From Salipiger bermudensis (GTDB taxonomy: Bacteria; Pseudomonadota; Alphaproteobacteria; Rhodobacterales; Rhodobacteraceae), in contig NZ_JAHVIA010000005.1 in the NCBI RefSeq assembly GCF_019801965.1, forward strand, positions 62,001 through 126,000: a stretch of DNA of 64,000 bases, read 5' to 3'. The notes beneath the pieces were generated by a model. It was not told the origin of the DNA, ran no database searches, and saw only the letters and a list, made by a program, of their open reading frames with translations. Below are positions 37,280 through 48,712 of the stretch, one piece after another (position 1 is the first letter of the stretch; every line of letters begins with the position of its first letter). A program made the position numbers and the translations under genes.

Positions 37280-37900
37280 CTATCGCACGATCGTGCCGGT
37301 GCGGCGGATCTTCTTCTGCAGCGCCATCAGGCCGTAGAGCAGCGCCTCCGCCGTCGGCGGGCAGCCCGGAACGTAGACGTCGACCGGGACGATGCGGTCG
37401 CAGCCGCGCACCACTGAGTAGCTGTAATGATAATAGCCGCCGCCATTGGCGCAGGAGCCCATGGAGATGACGTAGCGCGGCTCCGGCATCTGGTCATAGA
37501 CCTTGCGCAGCGCCGGGGCCATCTTGTTGGTCAGCGTGCCGGCGACGATCATCAGGTCGGACTGGCGCGGGCTGGCGCGCGGCGCGGTGCCGAAGCGCTC
37601 GAGATCGTAGCGCGGCATCGAGGTCTGCATCATCTCGACGGCGCAGCAGGCCAGACCGAAGGTCATCCAGTGCAGGCTGCCGGTGCGCGCCCAGTTGATG
37701 ATGTCGTCGACCGAGGTCAGCAGGAAGCCCTTGTCGGAGAGCTCGCGGTTGAGCGCCTGCGTGGCGACCTCTTTGTCGCCGCCGGCGCGGTAGGCGCCGT
37801 AGGCCGCCGGGGCCGAGGCGCCGGATTTCCGCCGCGGCGCCTGCGCCCCGCTGCCCTGCACGTCGGTCACCAGCGGCGTCTGCCCGTCGCTCACTCCCAT
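37280..37900 (-). CDS. nuoB: NADH-quinone oxidoreductase subunit B
   Basis: A 206-residue subunit holding cluster N2, the last electron carrier before quinone. Ligands: [25 protein letters not shown] and [11 protein letters not shown], all intact. The N-terminal 40 residues are an Ala/Gly-rich extension. The start is taken at 37900 ([10 protein letters not shown]), with AGGGG seven bases upstream; this gives a 10-bp overlap with nuoA. Confidence 0.97.
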   Translation of the reverse strand: MGVSDGQTPLVTDVQGSGAQAPRRKSGASAPAAYGAYRAGGDKEVATQALNRELSDKGFLLTSVDDIINWARTGSLHWMTFGLACCAVEMMQTSMPRYDLERFGTAPRASPRQSDLMIVAGTLTNKMAPALRKVYDQMPEPRYVISMGSCANGGGYYHYSYSVVRGCDRIVPVDVYVPGCPPTAEALLYGLMALQKKIRRTGTIVR

Positions 37901-38256
37901 TCCAGCGCCCCTTTCTTCCATTCATAGGCAAAGCCAGCGGTCAGCACGCCGAGGAACACCATCATCGACCAGAAGCCCACCATGCTCATATCCTTGAAGG
38001 CCACGGCCCAGGGAAACAGGAAGGCGATCTCGAGATCGAAGATGATGAACAGGATCGACACCAGGTAGAACCTGACATCGAATTTCATGCGCGCATCATC
38101 GAACGCGTTGAAGCCGCATTCGTAGGCCGAGACCTTCTCGGGATCGGGATGACGAACGGCGAGCACGACGGCGGCGAGGATCAGGATGGCGCCGAGCGCG
38201 ATCGCGATGCCCAGGAAAACGAGAATAGGGAGGTACTCCCTCAGCATCTCTTCCAC
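37891..38256 (-). CDS. nuoA: NADH-quinone oxidoreductase subunit A
   Basis: A 121-residue membrane subunit with three helices; [21 protein letters not shown] is the conserved Cys-containing loop. The start is GTG at 38256: AAGGAG lies seven bases upstream, whereas the ATG at 38247 has no good site. First gene of the operon, with about 65 nt of leader from the candidate promoter. Confidence 0.96.
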   Translation of the reverse strand: MEEMLREYLPILVFLGIAIALGAILILAAVVLAVRHPDPEKVSAYECGFNAFDDARMKFDVRFYLVSILFIIFDLEIAFLFPWAVAFKDMSMVGFWSMMVFLGVLTAGFAYEWKKGALEWE

Positions 38257-38322
38257 TTGCTGGCTCCTTTGCGAGGCGCGCCGAGCGACCGGCGCGGAGA
38301 CCATGGCGATGTTGCCTTGCTA

Positions 38323-38340
38323 TGAGTGACTTATCGCTCA
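38323..38340. promoter_or_regulatory. Imperfect palindrome over the nuoA -10 region
   Basis: TGAGTGA (38323-38329), CTTA, TCGCTCA (38334-38340), one mismatch in 7-4-7 symmetry, covers the proposed -10 box. A dimer bound here would block RNA polymerase, so it is a candidate repressor site. Confidence 0.4.
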
Positions 38341-38356
38341 CACCCGGCGGGGTCAA
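38328..38356 (-). promoter_or_regulatory. Candidate nuo operon promoter
   Basis: On the minus strand TTGACC (38356-38351) and TAAGTC (38333-38328) are separated by 17 bp. The -35 is a good match; the -10 is partial. The region is AT-richer than its surroundings, as expected for a promoter of a long operon. Confidence 0.5.
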
Positions 38357-38492
38357 CAAGCCGCTCAAATATTCAGAATTGGCTAAAACACTGATTTTTT
38401 AGAGGGATAGCTTGGAATTCGGGCCCTCACCGCAAGGTCGCGACATTTTTATCGTCGACTCCTGCATACAATTGCCGCGCCCTCGGGGGCGC

Positions 38493-38936
38493 TCAGGCGG
38501 TGACGACCACCAGCGCCAGCGCCGCCAGCACCGCCTGCACCGGCGCCCAGCCGGCGCGCTCGGCCGGCTTGCGAGACATCAGGCTCAGCCCGGCCGAGGC
38601 GGCGTGCAGCAGGACGGTGACCCAGCCGGTCCAGCGCGGCCAGACCAGCCCCGGAAAGCCCGCCGCCGCGATGATCGACAGCGCGGCAAACAGCATCAGG
38701 AAGGCGGTGAGCCCGGCAAAGAGCCGGCCGCGATAGGGCAAGGCGCCGGTCTCGGCCGCCCCTGGCGCGACGGCGGCGAGCGGCGCGCCGAAGATCAGCG
38801 CGATCTGGAAGAAGATCACGGCCAGGCAAAGCGTTGCGTGGAAATGGGCGATCTGGATCAGGGCGCGGTCTCCTTGCAGCTCAGCCCAGCCTGACCGCCT
38901 CGGCGCCGCGGCGCAAGGGCCGGTGCCGCGATCCAT
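38493..38936 (-). CDS. Predicted four-helix membrane protein
   Basis: Up to 147 residues with four hydrophobic segments (LCLAVIFFQIALIFGAPLAA, LFAGLTAFLMLFAALSIIAA, TVLLHAASAGLSLM, VQAVLAALALVVVTA). The start is uncertain: the ATG at 38936 gives a Pro/Gly-rich, poorly convincing first 25 residues and has only a close AGGGG; a non-ATG start around IQIAHFH is possible. It lies 26 bp after the enoyl-CoA hydratase gene and may be the last gene of the liu cluster, or its own unit. No family recognised. Confidence 0.6.
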   Translation of the reverse strand: MDRGTGPCAAAPRRSGWAELQGDRALIQIAHFHATLCLAVIFFQIALIFGAPLAAVAPGAAETGALPYRGRLFAGLTAFLMLFAALSIIAAAGFPGLVWPRWTGWVTVLLHAASAGLSLMSRKPAERAGWAPVQAVLAALALVVVTA

Positions 38937-38962
38937 CGCCCCTGCCCGCTTTCAGGCCGCCT

Positions 38963-39739
38963 TTAGCCCCATGGCGCCTTGCGCTTGTCGAGAAACGCGC
39001 CGATGCCCTCGCGGGCCTCCTCGGTCTCCCAGCGCTTGGCCAGCGCCTCGATGGCGAAGTCGAGATCGGCGGCACTCACCTGCCCCGCCAGCGCGTTGAG
39101 CAGCGCCTTGGCGTCGCGCACCGCGAAGGGCGCGCAGGAGAGATAGGGCGCGATCTCCGCCTCGACGGCGTCGTCGAGCGCCTCCGGCGCCACCACCCGG
39201 GACAACAGGTTGAGCCGCACCGCCTCCTCGGCGCCGAAGACACGGCCCGACATGAAGACCTCGCGGGCCCGCGTCGCGCCCATGCGGGCGATGGCATAGG
39301 GGCCGATATTGGCCGGGATCAGCCCCAGCCGGGTCTCGGTGAACCCCATCTTCACCCCCTGCGCCCCGATGGCCACGTCGCAGACTGAGACCAGACCGAC
39401 CCCGCCGCCCAGCGCATTGCCCTGCACCTTGCCGATCAGCGGCTGCGGCAGCGCCGCCAGCGCCGCCAGCGCGGTGGCGATGCGCCGCGACTCGGCCTTG
39501 CGCGTCGCCGCGTCCATACCGAACTGCGCGCGCATCCACGCAAGATCGCCGCCGGCGCAGAACGAGCGCCCCTCGGCGGTCAGCACCACCACGCGCACGT
39601 CGTCCTCGCCCGCCAGTTGCTTCGCCGCCGCCTCGAGCTCGGTCATCATCTGCGCCGAGAGCGCGTTGTGCTTCTCGGCCCGCGCCAGCGTAAGCACCGC
39701 CACCCCGCGCCCGTCGCGCGCCACCTTGATCAGTTCCAT
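38963..39739 (-). CDS. liuC: Enoyl-CoA hydratase, probably methylglutaconyl-CoA hydratase
   Basis: A 258-residue crotonase-fold protein. Seen: AEGRSFCAGGDLAWMRAQFG (oxyanion-hole loop, about residues 55-74), and GGGVGLVSVCDVAIGAQGVKMGFTETRLGLIPANIGPY. Context in a complete leucine-degradation cluster points to hydration of 3-methylglutaconyl-CoA to HMG-CoA; the fold alone would not distinguish this from other enoyl-CoA hydratases. Located 32 bp after the HMG-CoA lyase gene. Confidence 0.88.
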   Translation of the reverse strand: MELIKVARDGRGVAVLTLARAEKHNALSAQMMTELEAAAKQLAGEDDVRVVVLTAEGRSFCAGGDLAWMRAQFGMDAATRKAESRRIATALAALAALPQPLIGKVQGNALGGGVGLVSVCDVAIGAQGVKMGFTETRLGLIPANIGPYAIARMGATRAREVFMSGRVFGAEEAVRLNLLSRVVAPEALDDAVEAEIAPYLSCAPFAVRDAKALLNALAGQVSAADLDFAIEALAKRWETEEAREGIGAFLDKRKAPWG

Positions 39740-39771
39740 CGCCGCGTCTCCCTTGTTCCGTTCCGTCTCGC

Positions 39772-40623
<852 letters not shown>

Positions 40624-40914
40624 TCCGCGCCACTCCCAACGTCTCTACGTCCCAAATACTCAATTCCGCCCTCACACCGCTCGCAGCGCCGGGCCACCGA
40701 TCACCACGCCGGCCACCAAGACCTGACAGCCCGAACCGGCCTCTCCACGCCTTCCCGGCGCCCCATCTTCTCTACGTCCCAAATACTCGAATCCCGCCCG
40801 CGCCACCAACCGACCGCCGGGCGAACCGCGCAAGCCCGCCACCAGCCCCAACCCGAGCCGCCGCCACGGCGGCGAGACGACCAGCGCGCGCCGGCACGGC
40901 GCGCTCCGCCAGCC
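40624..40914. repeat. Intergenic region with two exact 20-bp direct repeats
   Basis: TCTCTACGTCCCAAATACTC occurs at 40642-40661 and again at 40769-40788, 127 bp apart, each followed by a CCGCC-containing stretch. The sequence resembles the TTCTTCTGGC..AAAATATCCC family in layout (pyrimidine tract, GT/GG, AAA.TA). I see no gene in this 291-bp gap between GST and liuE. Confidence 0.7.
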
Positions 40915-41577
40915 TCACTCCCAGGCCGGGTAGAAGTCCTGCCCGTAGAGCCGCTCCTCCGCCCCCGGCAGCGCCTTGACAAAGCCCTCGCGCGCGGTGA
41001 TCCGCCCGTACCAGGCGCTCAGCTCGTCAAACCCCTCGATCCTGGCGAAATGCCGCGCCATGTAGACCGCCTGCCCGACCGCGATATCGACCGCGGAGAA
41101 CCCCGAGGTCAGCAGGTAATCGCGCTTCTCCACCGGCGGCGACAAGCGCGCCTCGAGCGCGGCGTAGCATTTCTCCAGCCGTTTCGCCTCGAGCTGCATG
41201 ATGATCGGCGAGCGCATGGAATCCTCGCGCAGCATGATGTGCTGCTGGGTCAGCGCCGCCGCGTGCTGGCTGATGGTCTCAGCAAACTGCAACCAGCTCA
41301 GCCAGCCCATGCGGTCGGGGCTGCCCGGCGCCCGGCCCAGGCCCGCCTCCGGGAAGCGCTCGCAGAGATACTCCATCATCGCGAGGCTCTCGAACATGCG
41401 TTCGCCTTCGATCTCCAGCGCCGGCACCCGGCCCGCGGGCGAGAGCGACAGATACTCCGGCCCGCGCAGGCTCTTGTCGAAGGGCCGCAGCACCAGCTCG
41501 AAGGGCACGTCCAGCTCATGGAGCAGCCACAGCACCCGCATCGACCGCGATTGCGGCACGTGATGCAGCCGGATCAC
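40915..41577 (-). CDS. Glutathione S-transferase family protein
   Basis: A 220-residue cytosolic GST. The thioredoxin-fold half (residues 1-78, MIRLHHVPQSRSMRVLWLL) and the glutathione-contact GRVPALEIEGERMFESLAMMEYL (in parts) are followed by an all-helical C-terminal half. Overlaps the stop of mccA by 4 bp (ATGA), so it is translated with the leucine-degradation enzymes. Perhaps it deals with reactive enoyl-CoA-type by-products such as methylcrotonyl thioesters; that is inference only. Confidence 0.9.
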   Translation of the reverse strand: MIRLHHVPQSRSMRVLWLLHELDVPFELVLRPFDKSLRGPEYLSLSPAGRVPALEIEGERMFESLAMMEYLCERFPEAGLGRAPGSPDRMGWLSWLQFAETISQHAAALTQQHIMLREDSMRSPIIMQLEAKRLEKCYAALEARLSPPVEKRDYLLTSGFSAVDIAVGQAVYMARHFARIEGFDELSAWYGRITAREGFVKALPGAEERLYGQDFYPAWE

Positions 41578-43520
41578 GCCGCGTCCTCCGCCTCGTCCTC
41601 GAGCCGCATCAACGCCGCCCCGGCCTCGACCTGCGCGCCAGCGGTGACCAGCACCTCGGCCACCACGCCGTCGCGCCAGGCGGTCAGGGTGTGCTCCATC
41701 TTCATCGCCTCGAGCACCGCCAGCCGGTCACCGGCGCTGACCGCCTGCCCCGCCTCGGCATGGACCGACACCACGCGCCCGGGCATCGGCGCCTCGATCA
41801 GGTTGCCGCCCGAGGCCTCCGCCGCCCGCTCCAGCGGATCGACCAGTTCGAAGACCTGCCCGCCATCGACAAAGACGGTGATCTCCGCCCCCTCGCGGAA
41901 CAGCGCTGCCGCCGGCCGCCCGTCGAGACGCCAGTCGCCGCCCGTGCGCTCGGCCAGCACGGTGGTCTCGCCGAATGAAACCTCCACGCGATCCGCGCCT
42001 GTCACCCGCAGCGTCACCGCGAGATCCTCGCCACCGCGGCGCAGCAGCACCTGCCGCGCCAGCGGCGCCCAGAGCGCGAAGCCCTGGTGCGGCGCGCGCC
42101 CCTCCCAGAGCCCGGCCCCGGCAAGCGCCGCCTGCGCCACCACCGCCGGCGACAGCGCCGGCGCCTCGGTCAGCGCCGCGAGATCACGTCCGATCAGCCC
42201 GGTATCGACCTCGCCGCGCGCGAAGCCCTCGTGCCGCGCCAGCGCGCCGAGGAAGGCAAGGTTGGTGACCGTCCCCGCAACCTGCGTGTGCGCCAGCCCG
42301 CGCGCCAGCTTGCGCAGCGCGATCTCGCGGGTCGGCCCGTGCACGATCAGCTTCGAGATCATCGGGTCGTAATGCGGCGCGATGACATCGCCCGAGCGCA
42401 CGCCGCTATCGGCCCGCACATCGCCCGGAAAGGCCAGCTGCGCCAGCCGCCCGGTGGCCGGCAGAAAGCCCGCCGGCACGTCCTCGGCATAGAGCCGCGC
42501 CTCGAAGGCGTGGCCGGTGATGCTCAGCTGCTCCTGCGCCAGCGGCAGCGGCTCGCCGGCGGCCACCCGCAGCTGCCACTCGACCAGATCGACCCCGGTG
42601 ATCGCCTCGGTCACCGGATGCTCGACCTGCAGGCGGGTGTTCATCTCCATGAACCAGAACCCGTCGGGGCGCAGCCCGCGCGAGCCGTCGACGATGAACT
42701 CGATGGTGCCCGCGCCCTTGTAGCCGATGGCCTCCGCGGCGCGCACCGCCGCCGCCCCCATGGCCTGGCGCATCTCGGCGGTCATGCCCGGCGCCGGCGC
42801 CTCCTCGATGACCTTCTGGTGCCGGCGCTGCAGCGAGCAGTCGCGCTCGAAGAGATGCACCGCGCGCGTGCCGTCGCCGAAGACCTGCACCTCGATATGG
42901 CGCGGCTTGGAGACGAATTTCTCGATCAGCACCGCCTCGTTGCCGAAGGCGCCGCGCGCCTCCGCCTGCGCGCTCTTCAGCGCCTCGGCAAAATCCTCCG
43001 CCCGCTCGACCAGCCGCATGCCCTTGCCACCGCCGCCCGCCACTGCCTTGATCAGCACCGGGTAGCCGATGGCCTCGGCCTCGCCGGCGAGGAAGCGCGC
43101 GTCCTGCTCCTCGCCGTGATAGCCCGGCACAACGGGCACCCCGGCCTCGTGCATCAGCCGCTTGGCCGCGTCCTTGAGCCCCATCGCGCGAATGGCCTCG
43201 GCGCCGGGCCCGACGAAGACCAGCCCCGCCGCCTCCACCGCCTCGACGAAATCCGGGTTCTCCGACAGGAAGCCGTAACCCGGGTGGATCGCCCCCGCGC
43301 CGGTGGCCAGCGCCGCCTCGATGATGCGCGCGCCGCGCAGGTAGCTCTCCGAGGGCGCCGCGCCGCCGATGCAGACCGCCTCGTCCGCCATCGCGACATG
43401 CTTCGCCCCCGCATCGGCCTCGGAATAGACCGCGACGCAGCGCAGCCCCATGGCCCGCGCCGTCTCCATCACCCGGCAGGCGATCTCGCCCCGGTTGGCG
43501 ATCAGTACCGTGTCAAACAT
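41574..43520 (-). CDS. liuD: Methylcrotonyl-CoA carboxylase, biotin-carrying alpha subunit
   Basis: A 648-residue protein: biotin carboxylase (residues 1-450; LIANRGEIACRVMETARAMG, ATP-grasp KAVAGGGGKGMRLV), a BT domain, and a biotinyl domain with the biotin Lys607 in EAMKMEHTL. It carboxylates biotin with ATP and bicarbonate for the beta subunit encoded at 44115. The alternative 3-carboxyl-type acyl-CoA carboxylases are less likely given the gene context. BirA at 17887 should biotinylate it. Confidence 0.95.
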   Translation of the reverse strand: MFDTVLIANRGEIACRVMETARAMGLRCVAVYSEADAGAKHVAMADEAVCIGGAAPSESYLRGARIIEAALATGAGAIHPGYGFLSENPDFVEAVEAAGLVFVGPGAEAIRAMGLKDAAKRLMHEAGVPVVPGYHGEEQDARFLAGEAEAIGYPVLIKAVAGGGGKGMRLVERAEDFAEALKSAQAEARGAFGNEAVLIEKFVSKPRHIEVQVFGDGTRAVHLFERDCSLQRRHQKVIEEAPAPGMTAEMRQAMGAAAVRAAEAIGYKGAGTIEFIVDGSRGLRPDGFWFMEMNTRLQVEHPVTEAITGVDLVEWQLRVAAGEPLPLAQEQLSITGHAFEARLYAEDVPAGFLPATGRLAQLAFPGDVRADSGVRSGDVIAPHYDPMISKLIVHGPTREIALRKLARGLAHTQVAGTVTNLAFLGALARHEGFARGEVDTGLIGRDLAALTEAPALSPAVVAQAALAGAGLWEGRAPHQGFALWAPLARQVLLRRGGEDLAVTLRVTGADRVEVSFGETTVLAERTGGDWRLDGRPAAALFREGAEITVFVDGGQVFELVDPLERAAEASGGNLIEAPMPGRVVSVHAEAGQAVSAGDRLAVLEAMKMEHTLTAWRDGVVAEVLVTAGAQVEAGAALMRLEDEAEDAA

Positions 43521-43544
43521 CTCCGTCCTCCCGAACGCCCTTGG

Positions 43545-43603
43545 TTTCTTCTGGCCTAAAATATCCCGGGGAGTCCGCGCTCGCGCGGACGGGGCAGAGC
43601 CCC
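43545..43603 (+). repeat. Composite structured interspersed repeat, copy B
   Basis: Box TTTCTTCTGGCC, then TAAAATATCCCGGGG (43545-43571), is followed by hairpin GTCCGCG-CTCG-CGCGGAC (43573-43590) and hairpin GGGGC-AGA-GCCCC (43591-43603). The same order with different stem sequence occurs at 59242-59303. Located between liuD and the ASCH gene. Confidence 0.75.
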
Positions 43604-43613
43604 AAAACCTTGC

Positions 43614-44036
43614 TCACCATCCCGCGAGATCCTCCACCAGCTCGAACCGCTCAAACATCATCTCCACCTCCGGCTCGAACCGTCCGGCCCGCGTCAGATA
43701 CGCCTCGTAGCCGCGCCGCCAGTCGGCGAGATCCGCGAACTCGCCCTGCTCGGCCACCATCGCTTCGCCCATCTCCCCGAAGCGCAGCCGCAGCACCTCG
43801 GTGGTGCGCAGCGCCAGCGCCGGGCGGCCCTGCCAGTCGAGCGCCAGATCCACCCGCCCGACCTCGGGCAACGCCTCCGTGCCCTCCTCGAAGACCGACC
43901 ACGCCTCGCAGCTCGCGCGCTTCTTCCCCGACCGCATCAGCCCGAGGATCTCGGCGTTCAGCGCCGCACTGTCGCCGGGCCGGTAGCTCTGCGCCCCCGG
44001 CCAGCGCGCCAGTGCCGCCTCGAGCACCGCGCTCAT
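43614..44036 (-). CDS. ASCH domain protein
   Basis: A 140-residue protein. The core fits the ASCH fold: LMRSGKKRASCEAWSVFEEG (about residues 33-52, the conserved G-K-K-[RT] motif), VGRVDLALDWQGRPALALRTTEV and FGEMGEAMVAEQGEFADLADW. ASCH proteins bind RNA or nucleosides; some are amidohydrolases acting on acetylcytidine. The start MSAVLEAALA at 44036 avoids an Arg-rich frame extension through a tandem repeat. Interrupts the order of liuB and liuD but is in the same direction. Confidence 0.85.
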   Translation of the reverse strand: MSAVLEAALARWPGAQSYRPGDSAALNAEILGLMRSGKKRASCEAWSVFEEGTEALPEVGRVDLALDWQGRPALALRTTEVLRLRFGEMGEAMVAEQGEFADLADWRRGYEAYLTRAGRFEPEVEMMFERFELVEDLAGW

Positions 44037-44044
44037 CGCCCAGC

Positions 44045-44080
44045 CCCGGCGGCGCTGCACCCGGCGGCGCTGCACCCGGC
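44045..44080. repeat. 15-bp tandem repeat before the ASCH gene
   Basis: CCCGGCGGCGCTGCA is repeated at 44045-44059 and 44060-44074, with a partial third copy to 44080. Simple tandem duplication in the short gap between liuB and the ASCH gene. Confidence 0.7.
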
Positions 44081-44114
44081 TCCGCCACCGGGCCGGCGCG
44101 ACGCCCGCAGCAGA

Positions 44115-45715
<1,601 letters not shown>

Positions 45716-45719
<4 letters not shown>

Positions 45720-47290
45720 GAAACCTCCCCGGCCGTCTCGGCCTCACATTCGGCGGCCGCGAGGGCCTTGAGTTCCTTGCGGATCACCTTGCCCGTCACC
45801 GTCATCGGCAGGGCGTCCAGAAATCCGATTTCCCTTGGATAGGAATAGCTTGCGAGCCGCTCCTTGACCCAGGACTGAAGCTCCTCGGCGCTCGGATCAT
45901 GGCCCGGTTTGCGCACCACGTAGGCCTTGACCAGCTCGGTGCGCAGCGCATCGGGCTTGCCGACCACGCCCACCGTGGCAACGCCCGGATGGGTCAGCAG
46001 GCAATCCTCGATCTCCGCCGGACCGATACGATAGCCGGCCGAGGTGATGACGTCATCCTCGCGCCCGACGAAGCGCAGGTAGCCCGCTTCCCAGATGCCC
46101 CGGTCGCCGGTCACCAGCCAGTCGCCGCGGAACTTCTCCGCGGTGGCCCCGGGGTTCTGCCAATATTCCAGCATCATCGAACCCGCGCCGCGATGGATCG
46201 CCACGTCGCCTTCGCCCTCGGTCTCGCATCCCTGTTCGTCGATCACCCCGATGCGGAACCCCGGCGCCGGCTTGCCGATGCAGCCGGGCCGCGCCGCAAA
46301 CAGCGCCGCGCAGGACGAGGCCACCATGTTGCACTCGGTCTGGCCGTAGAACTCGTTGATCTCCACACCGAAGGCCTCGCGCCCCCAGCCCAGCATCTCT
46401 GCCCCGAGCGGCTCGCCGCCGCTGGCCACCGAGCGCAGCCCGGGGATCTTCGCGCCTTCGGCCTTCAGCATGCGCAGCGCGGTGGGCGGGAAGAACACGT
46501 TGCGGACAGAGGCCTCCCGGCAGATCCTCAGGCATTCCTCGACGCCGAAGCGCGGCATCCGTGCCGCCACCACCGGCACGCCAAGCGCCAGCCCCGGCAT
46601 CAGCACGTCGAAGAGCCCGCCGATCCACGCCCAGTCCGCCGGGGTCCAGAGCACGTCGCCCGGCTGGCCCAGCAGGTCGTGGCTCATCTCGACCCCCGGC
46701 AGGTGGCCGGTCAGCAACCGGTGCCCGTGCAGCGCACCCTTGGGTTTGCCGGTGGTGCCCGAGGTGTAGATCAGCACCGCCGGATCCTCCGGCCCGGTCT
46801 CCGCCGCGGGCCAGTCGCCGGGCCCGGGCAGCGCGTCTTCGGTGACGGTGGCGAGGCCGAAGGGCGCGACCATCCCGGCCCCCTCCGCATCGGTCACCAC
46901 CACGCGCGCACCGCTGTCGCCCAGCCGCGAGGCCAGCGCATCGTGCTTGAAGAGCTTGAACAGCGGCACCGAGATCGCCCCCATGCGCCAGCCGGCGATA
47001 TGGGCGGCAGCGCAGAGCGGGCTCTGGCTCAGAAGCACGCCCACGCGGTCGCCCTGCACGACACCCTGCCCGCGCAGCCACGCCTCGACCCGGCGCGACA
47101 GGCGCTGCAGCGCGCCATAGGTGCAGAGCTGCATGTCGCCGGCGCGCATGTCGAGGATCGCGCCGCGCTCAGGCTCGCGCGCGGCCCAGTCATCGCAGAC
47201 CTGCGCGGCCATGTTGAGCCGCGACGGAAAGCGCCACGCGAAGCCCTCGCAAAGCGCGGCATAATCTGTGCCCGTCAGGGTCGGTTGCAT
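45716..47290 (-). CDS. AMP-dependent acyl-CoA synthetase of the liu cluster
   Basis: A 524-residue ANL-superfamily ligase: [16 protein letters not shown] (P-loop-like A3), [19 protein letters not shown] (A8 hinge) and the catalytic lysine in [13 protein letters not shown]. It most resembles medium/branched-chain acyl-CoA synthetases. Position between liuB and ivd suggests activation of isovalerate or acetoacetate, linking the pathway to free acids. Which one cannot be told from sequence alone. Confidence 0.9.
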
Positions 47291-47324
47291 TCTCTCCTCC
47301 CTCGACTGCCATTGCGGCGCAGGT

Positions 47325-47354
47325 GGCCAAGAATTTTAGCTAAAATTCTTGGCC
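47325..47354. repeat. 30-bp perfect palindrome between ivd and the acyl-CoA synthetase gene
   Basis: GGCCAAGAATTTTAG (47325-47339) and its exact complement CTAAAATTCTTGGCC (47340-47354) meet with no spacer. The outer GGCCAAGA and AT-rich core resemble the nuoC-nuoD hairpins (GGCCAAGATTTTT). As RNA it would fold as a stem; as DNA it is a strong inverted repeat. Confidence 0.8.
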
Positions 47355-47392
47355 CGGCGAAACTCCCGGTCTCGGAACCTTCGCCGCCCCGC

Positions 47393-48556
47393 TCACCCCA
47401 TGGCGGCCATCAGTTCCCGGCCCACCAGCATGCGGCGGATCTCGGAGGTTCCGGCGCCGATCTCCATCAGCTTGGCATCGCGGAACAGCCGCGCCACCGG
47501 CGCATCGGCGAGGAAGCCCGCGCCGCCCATCGCCTGCACCGCCTGATGCGCCTGCACCATCGCCTGCTCGGAGGCGTAGAGGCAGCAGGCCGCGGCGTCC
47601 TGCCGGGTCACGTCGCCCCGGTCGCAGGCCTTGGCGACCTCGTAGACATAGGCCCGGGCCGAGTTCATCGCCGTATACATGTCGGCGATCTTGCCCTGCA
47701 TCAGCTGGAAGCTCCCGATCGGCTGGCCGAACTGCTTGCGCTCGGCCATGTAGGGCATGATCTCGTCGAGACAGGCGGCCATGATGCCGGTGCCGATGCC
47801 CGCGAGCACCACGCGCTCGTAATCGAGCCCCGACATCAGCACCCGCACGCCCTTGCCCTCCTCGCCGAGCACGTTCTCGAACGGCACCTCGACATCGTCG
47901 AAGATCAGCTCGGCGGTGTTCGAGCCGCGCATCCCGAGCTTGTCGAAATGCGGGCTGGTCGAGAAGCCGGTCATGCTCTTCTCGATCAGGAAGGCGGTGA
48001 TGCCCTTCGAGCCGGCCTCCGGGTCGGTCTTGGCATAGACCACCAGCGTGTCGGCATCGGGGCCGTTGGTGATCCAGTACTTGTTGCCGTTCAGAACGAA
48101 GCGGTCGTTCTTCTTCTCGGCGCGCAGCTTCATGCTGACCACGTCCGACCCGGCGCCGGGCTCCGACATCGCCAGCGCGCCGACATGCTGCCCCGAGACC
48201 AGCCCGGGCAGGTATTTCGCCTTCTGCTCGGGCGAGCCGTTCAGCTTGATCTGGTTGACGCAGAGGTTGGAATGCGCGCCATAGGACAGCGACACCGAGG
48301 CCGAGGCCCGGGCGATCTCCTCGACCGCGATGACATGGGCAAGATAGCCCATGCCGGCGCCGCCGAATTCCTCGGGCACGGTGATGCCCAGGAGCCCGAG
48401 CTCGCCCATCTCGGTCCACAGCTCGTTTGGAAAGGCGTTCGAGGCATCGACCTCACCCGCCATCGGCTTCACCCGATCCTGGGCCCAGCGATGCACCATC
48501 TCGCGCAGCGCATTCACATCCTCGCCCAGATCAAAGCTCATGACCGCGTTGAACAT
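47393..48556 (-). CDS. ivd: Isovaleryl-CoA dehydrogenase
   Basis: A 387-residue acyl-CoA dehydrogenase, the first committed step after leucine transamination and decarboxylation. Seen: [33 protein letters not shown] (FAD site), [18 protein letters not shown], and the catalytic-glutamate region [17 protein letters not shown]; the C-terminus ends with the typical [24 protein letters not shown] lies seven bases before the ATG at 48556. A perfect palindrome (48580-48595) lies 24 bp upstream. First gene of the liu cluster. Confidence 0.95.
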   Translation of the reverse strand: MFNAVMSFDLGEDVNALREMVHRWAQDRVKPMAGEVDASNAFPNELWTEMGELGLLGITVPEEFGGAGMGYLAHVIAVEEIARASASVSLSYGAHSNLCVNQIKLNGSPEQKAKYLPGLVSGQHVGALAMSEPGAGSDVVSMKLRAEKKNDRFVLNGNKYWITNGPDADTLVVYAKTDPEAGSKGITAFLIEKSMTGFSTSPHFDKLGMRGSNTAELIFDDVEVPFENVLGEEGKGVRVLMSGLDYERVVLAGIGTGIMAACLDEIMPYMAERKQFGQPIGSFQLMQGKIADMYTAMNSARAYVYEVAKACDRGDVTRQDAAACCLYASEQAMVQAHQAVQAMGGAGFLADAPVARLFRDAKLMEIGAGTSEIRRMLVGRELMAAMG

Positions 48557-48579
48557 TCCAGCCCTCCTCCCGGCGGTTA

Positions 48580-48595
48580 TTGAACGCTTGTTCAA
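48580..48595. promoter_or_regulatory. Palindromic operator upstream of ivd
   Basis: TTGAAC-GCTT-GTTCAA is a perfect 16-bp palindrome 24 bp before the ivd start. The form is typical of TetR- or MerR-family operators of branched-chain acyl-CoA catabolism (LiuR, LiuQ, and PsrA-type regulators). The cognate regulator is not in the window. Confidence 0.6.
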
Positions 48596-48712
48596 ATCTA
48601 TGCCTCCGATCACGCAGCCGTCAAGCCCCGTCATCGGCTGCCGACGCGACGGCACGGAACGCGCCCCACCCGGGCGGCGTTGAGACGGTGAACAACGCAA
48701 TAGGAGGACAGC

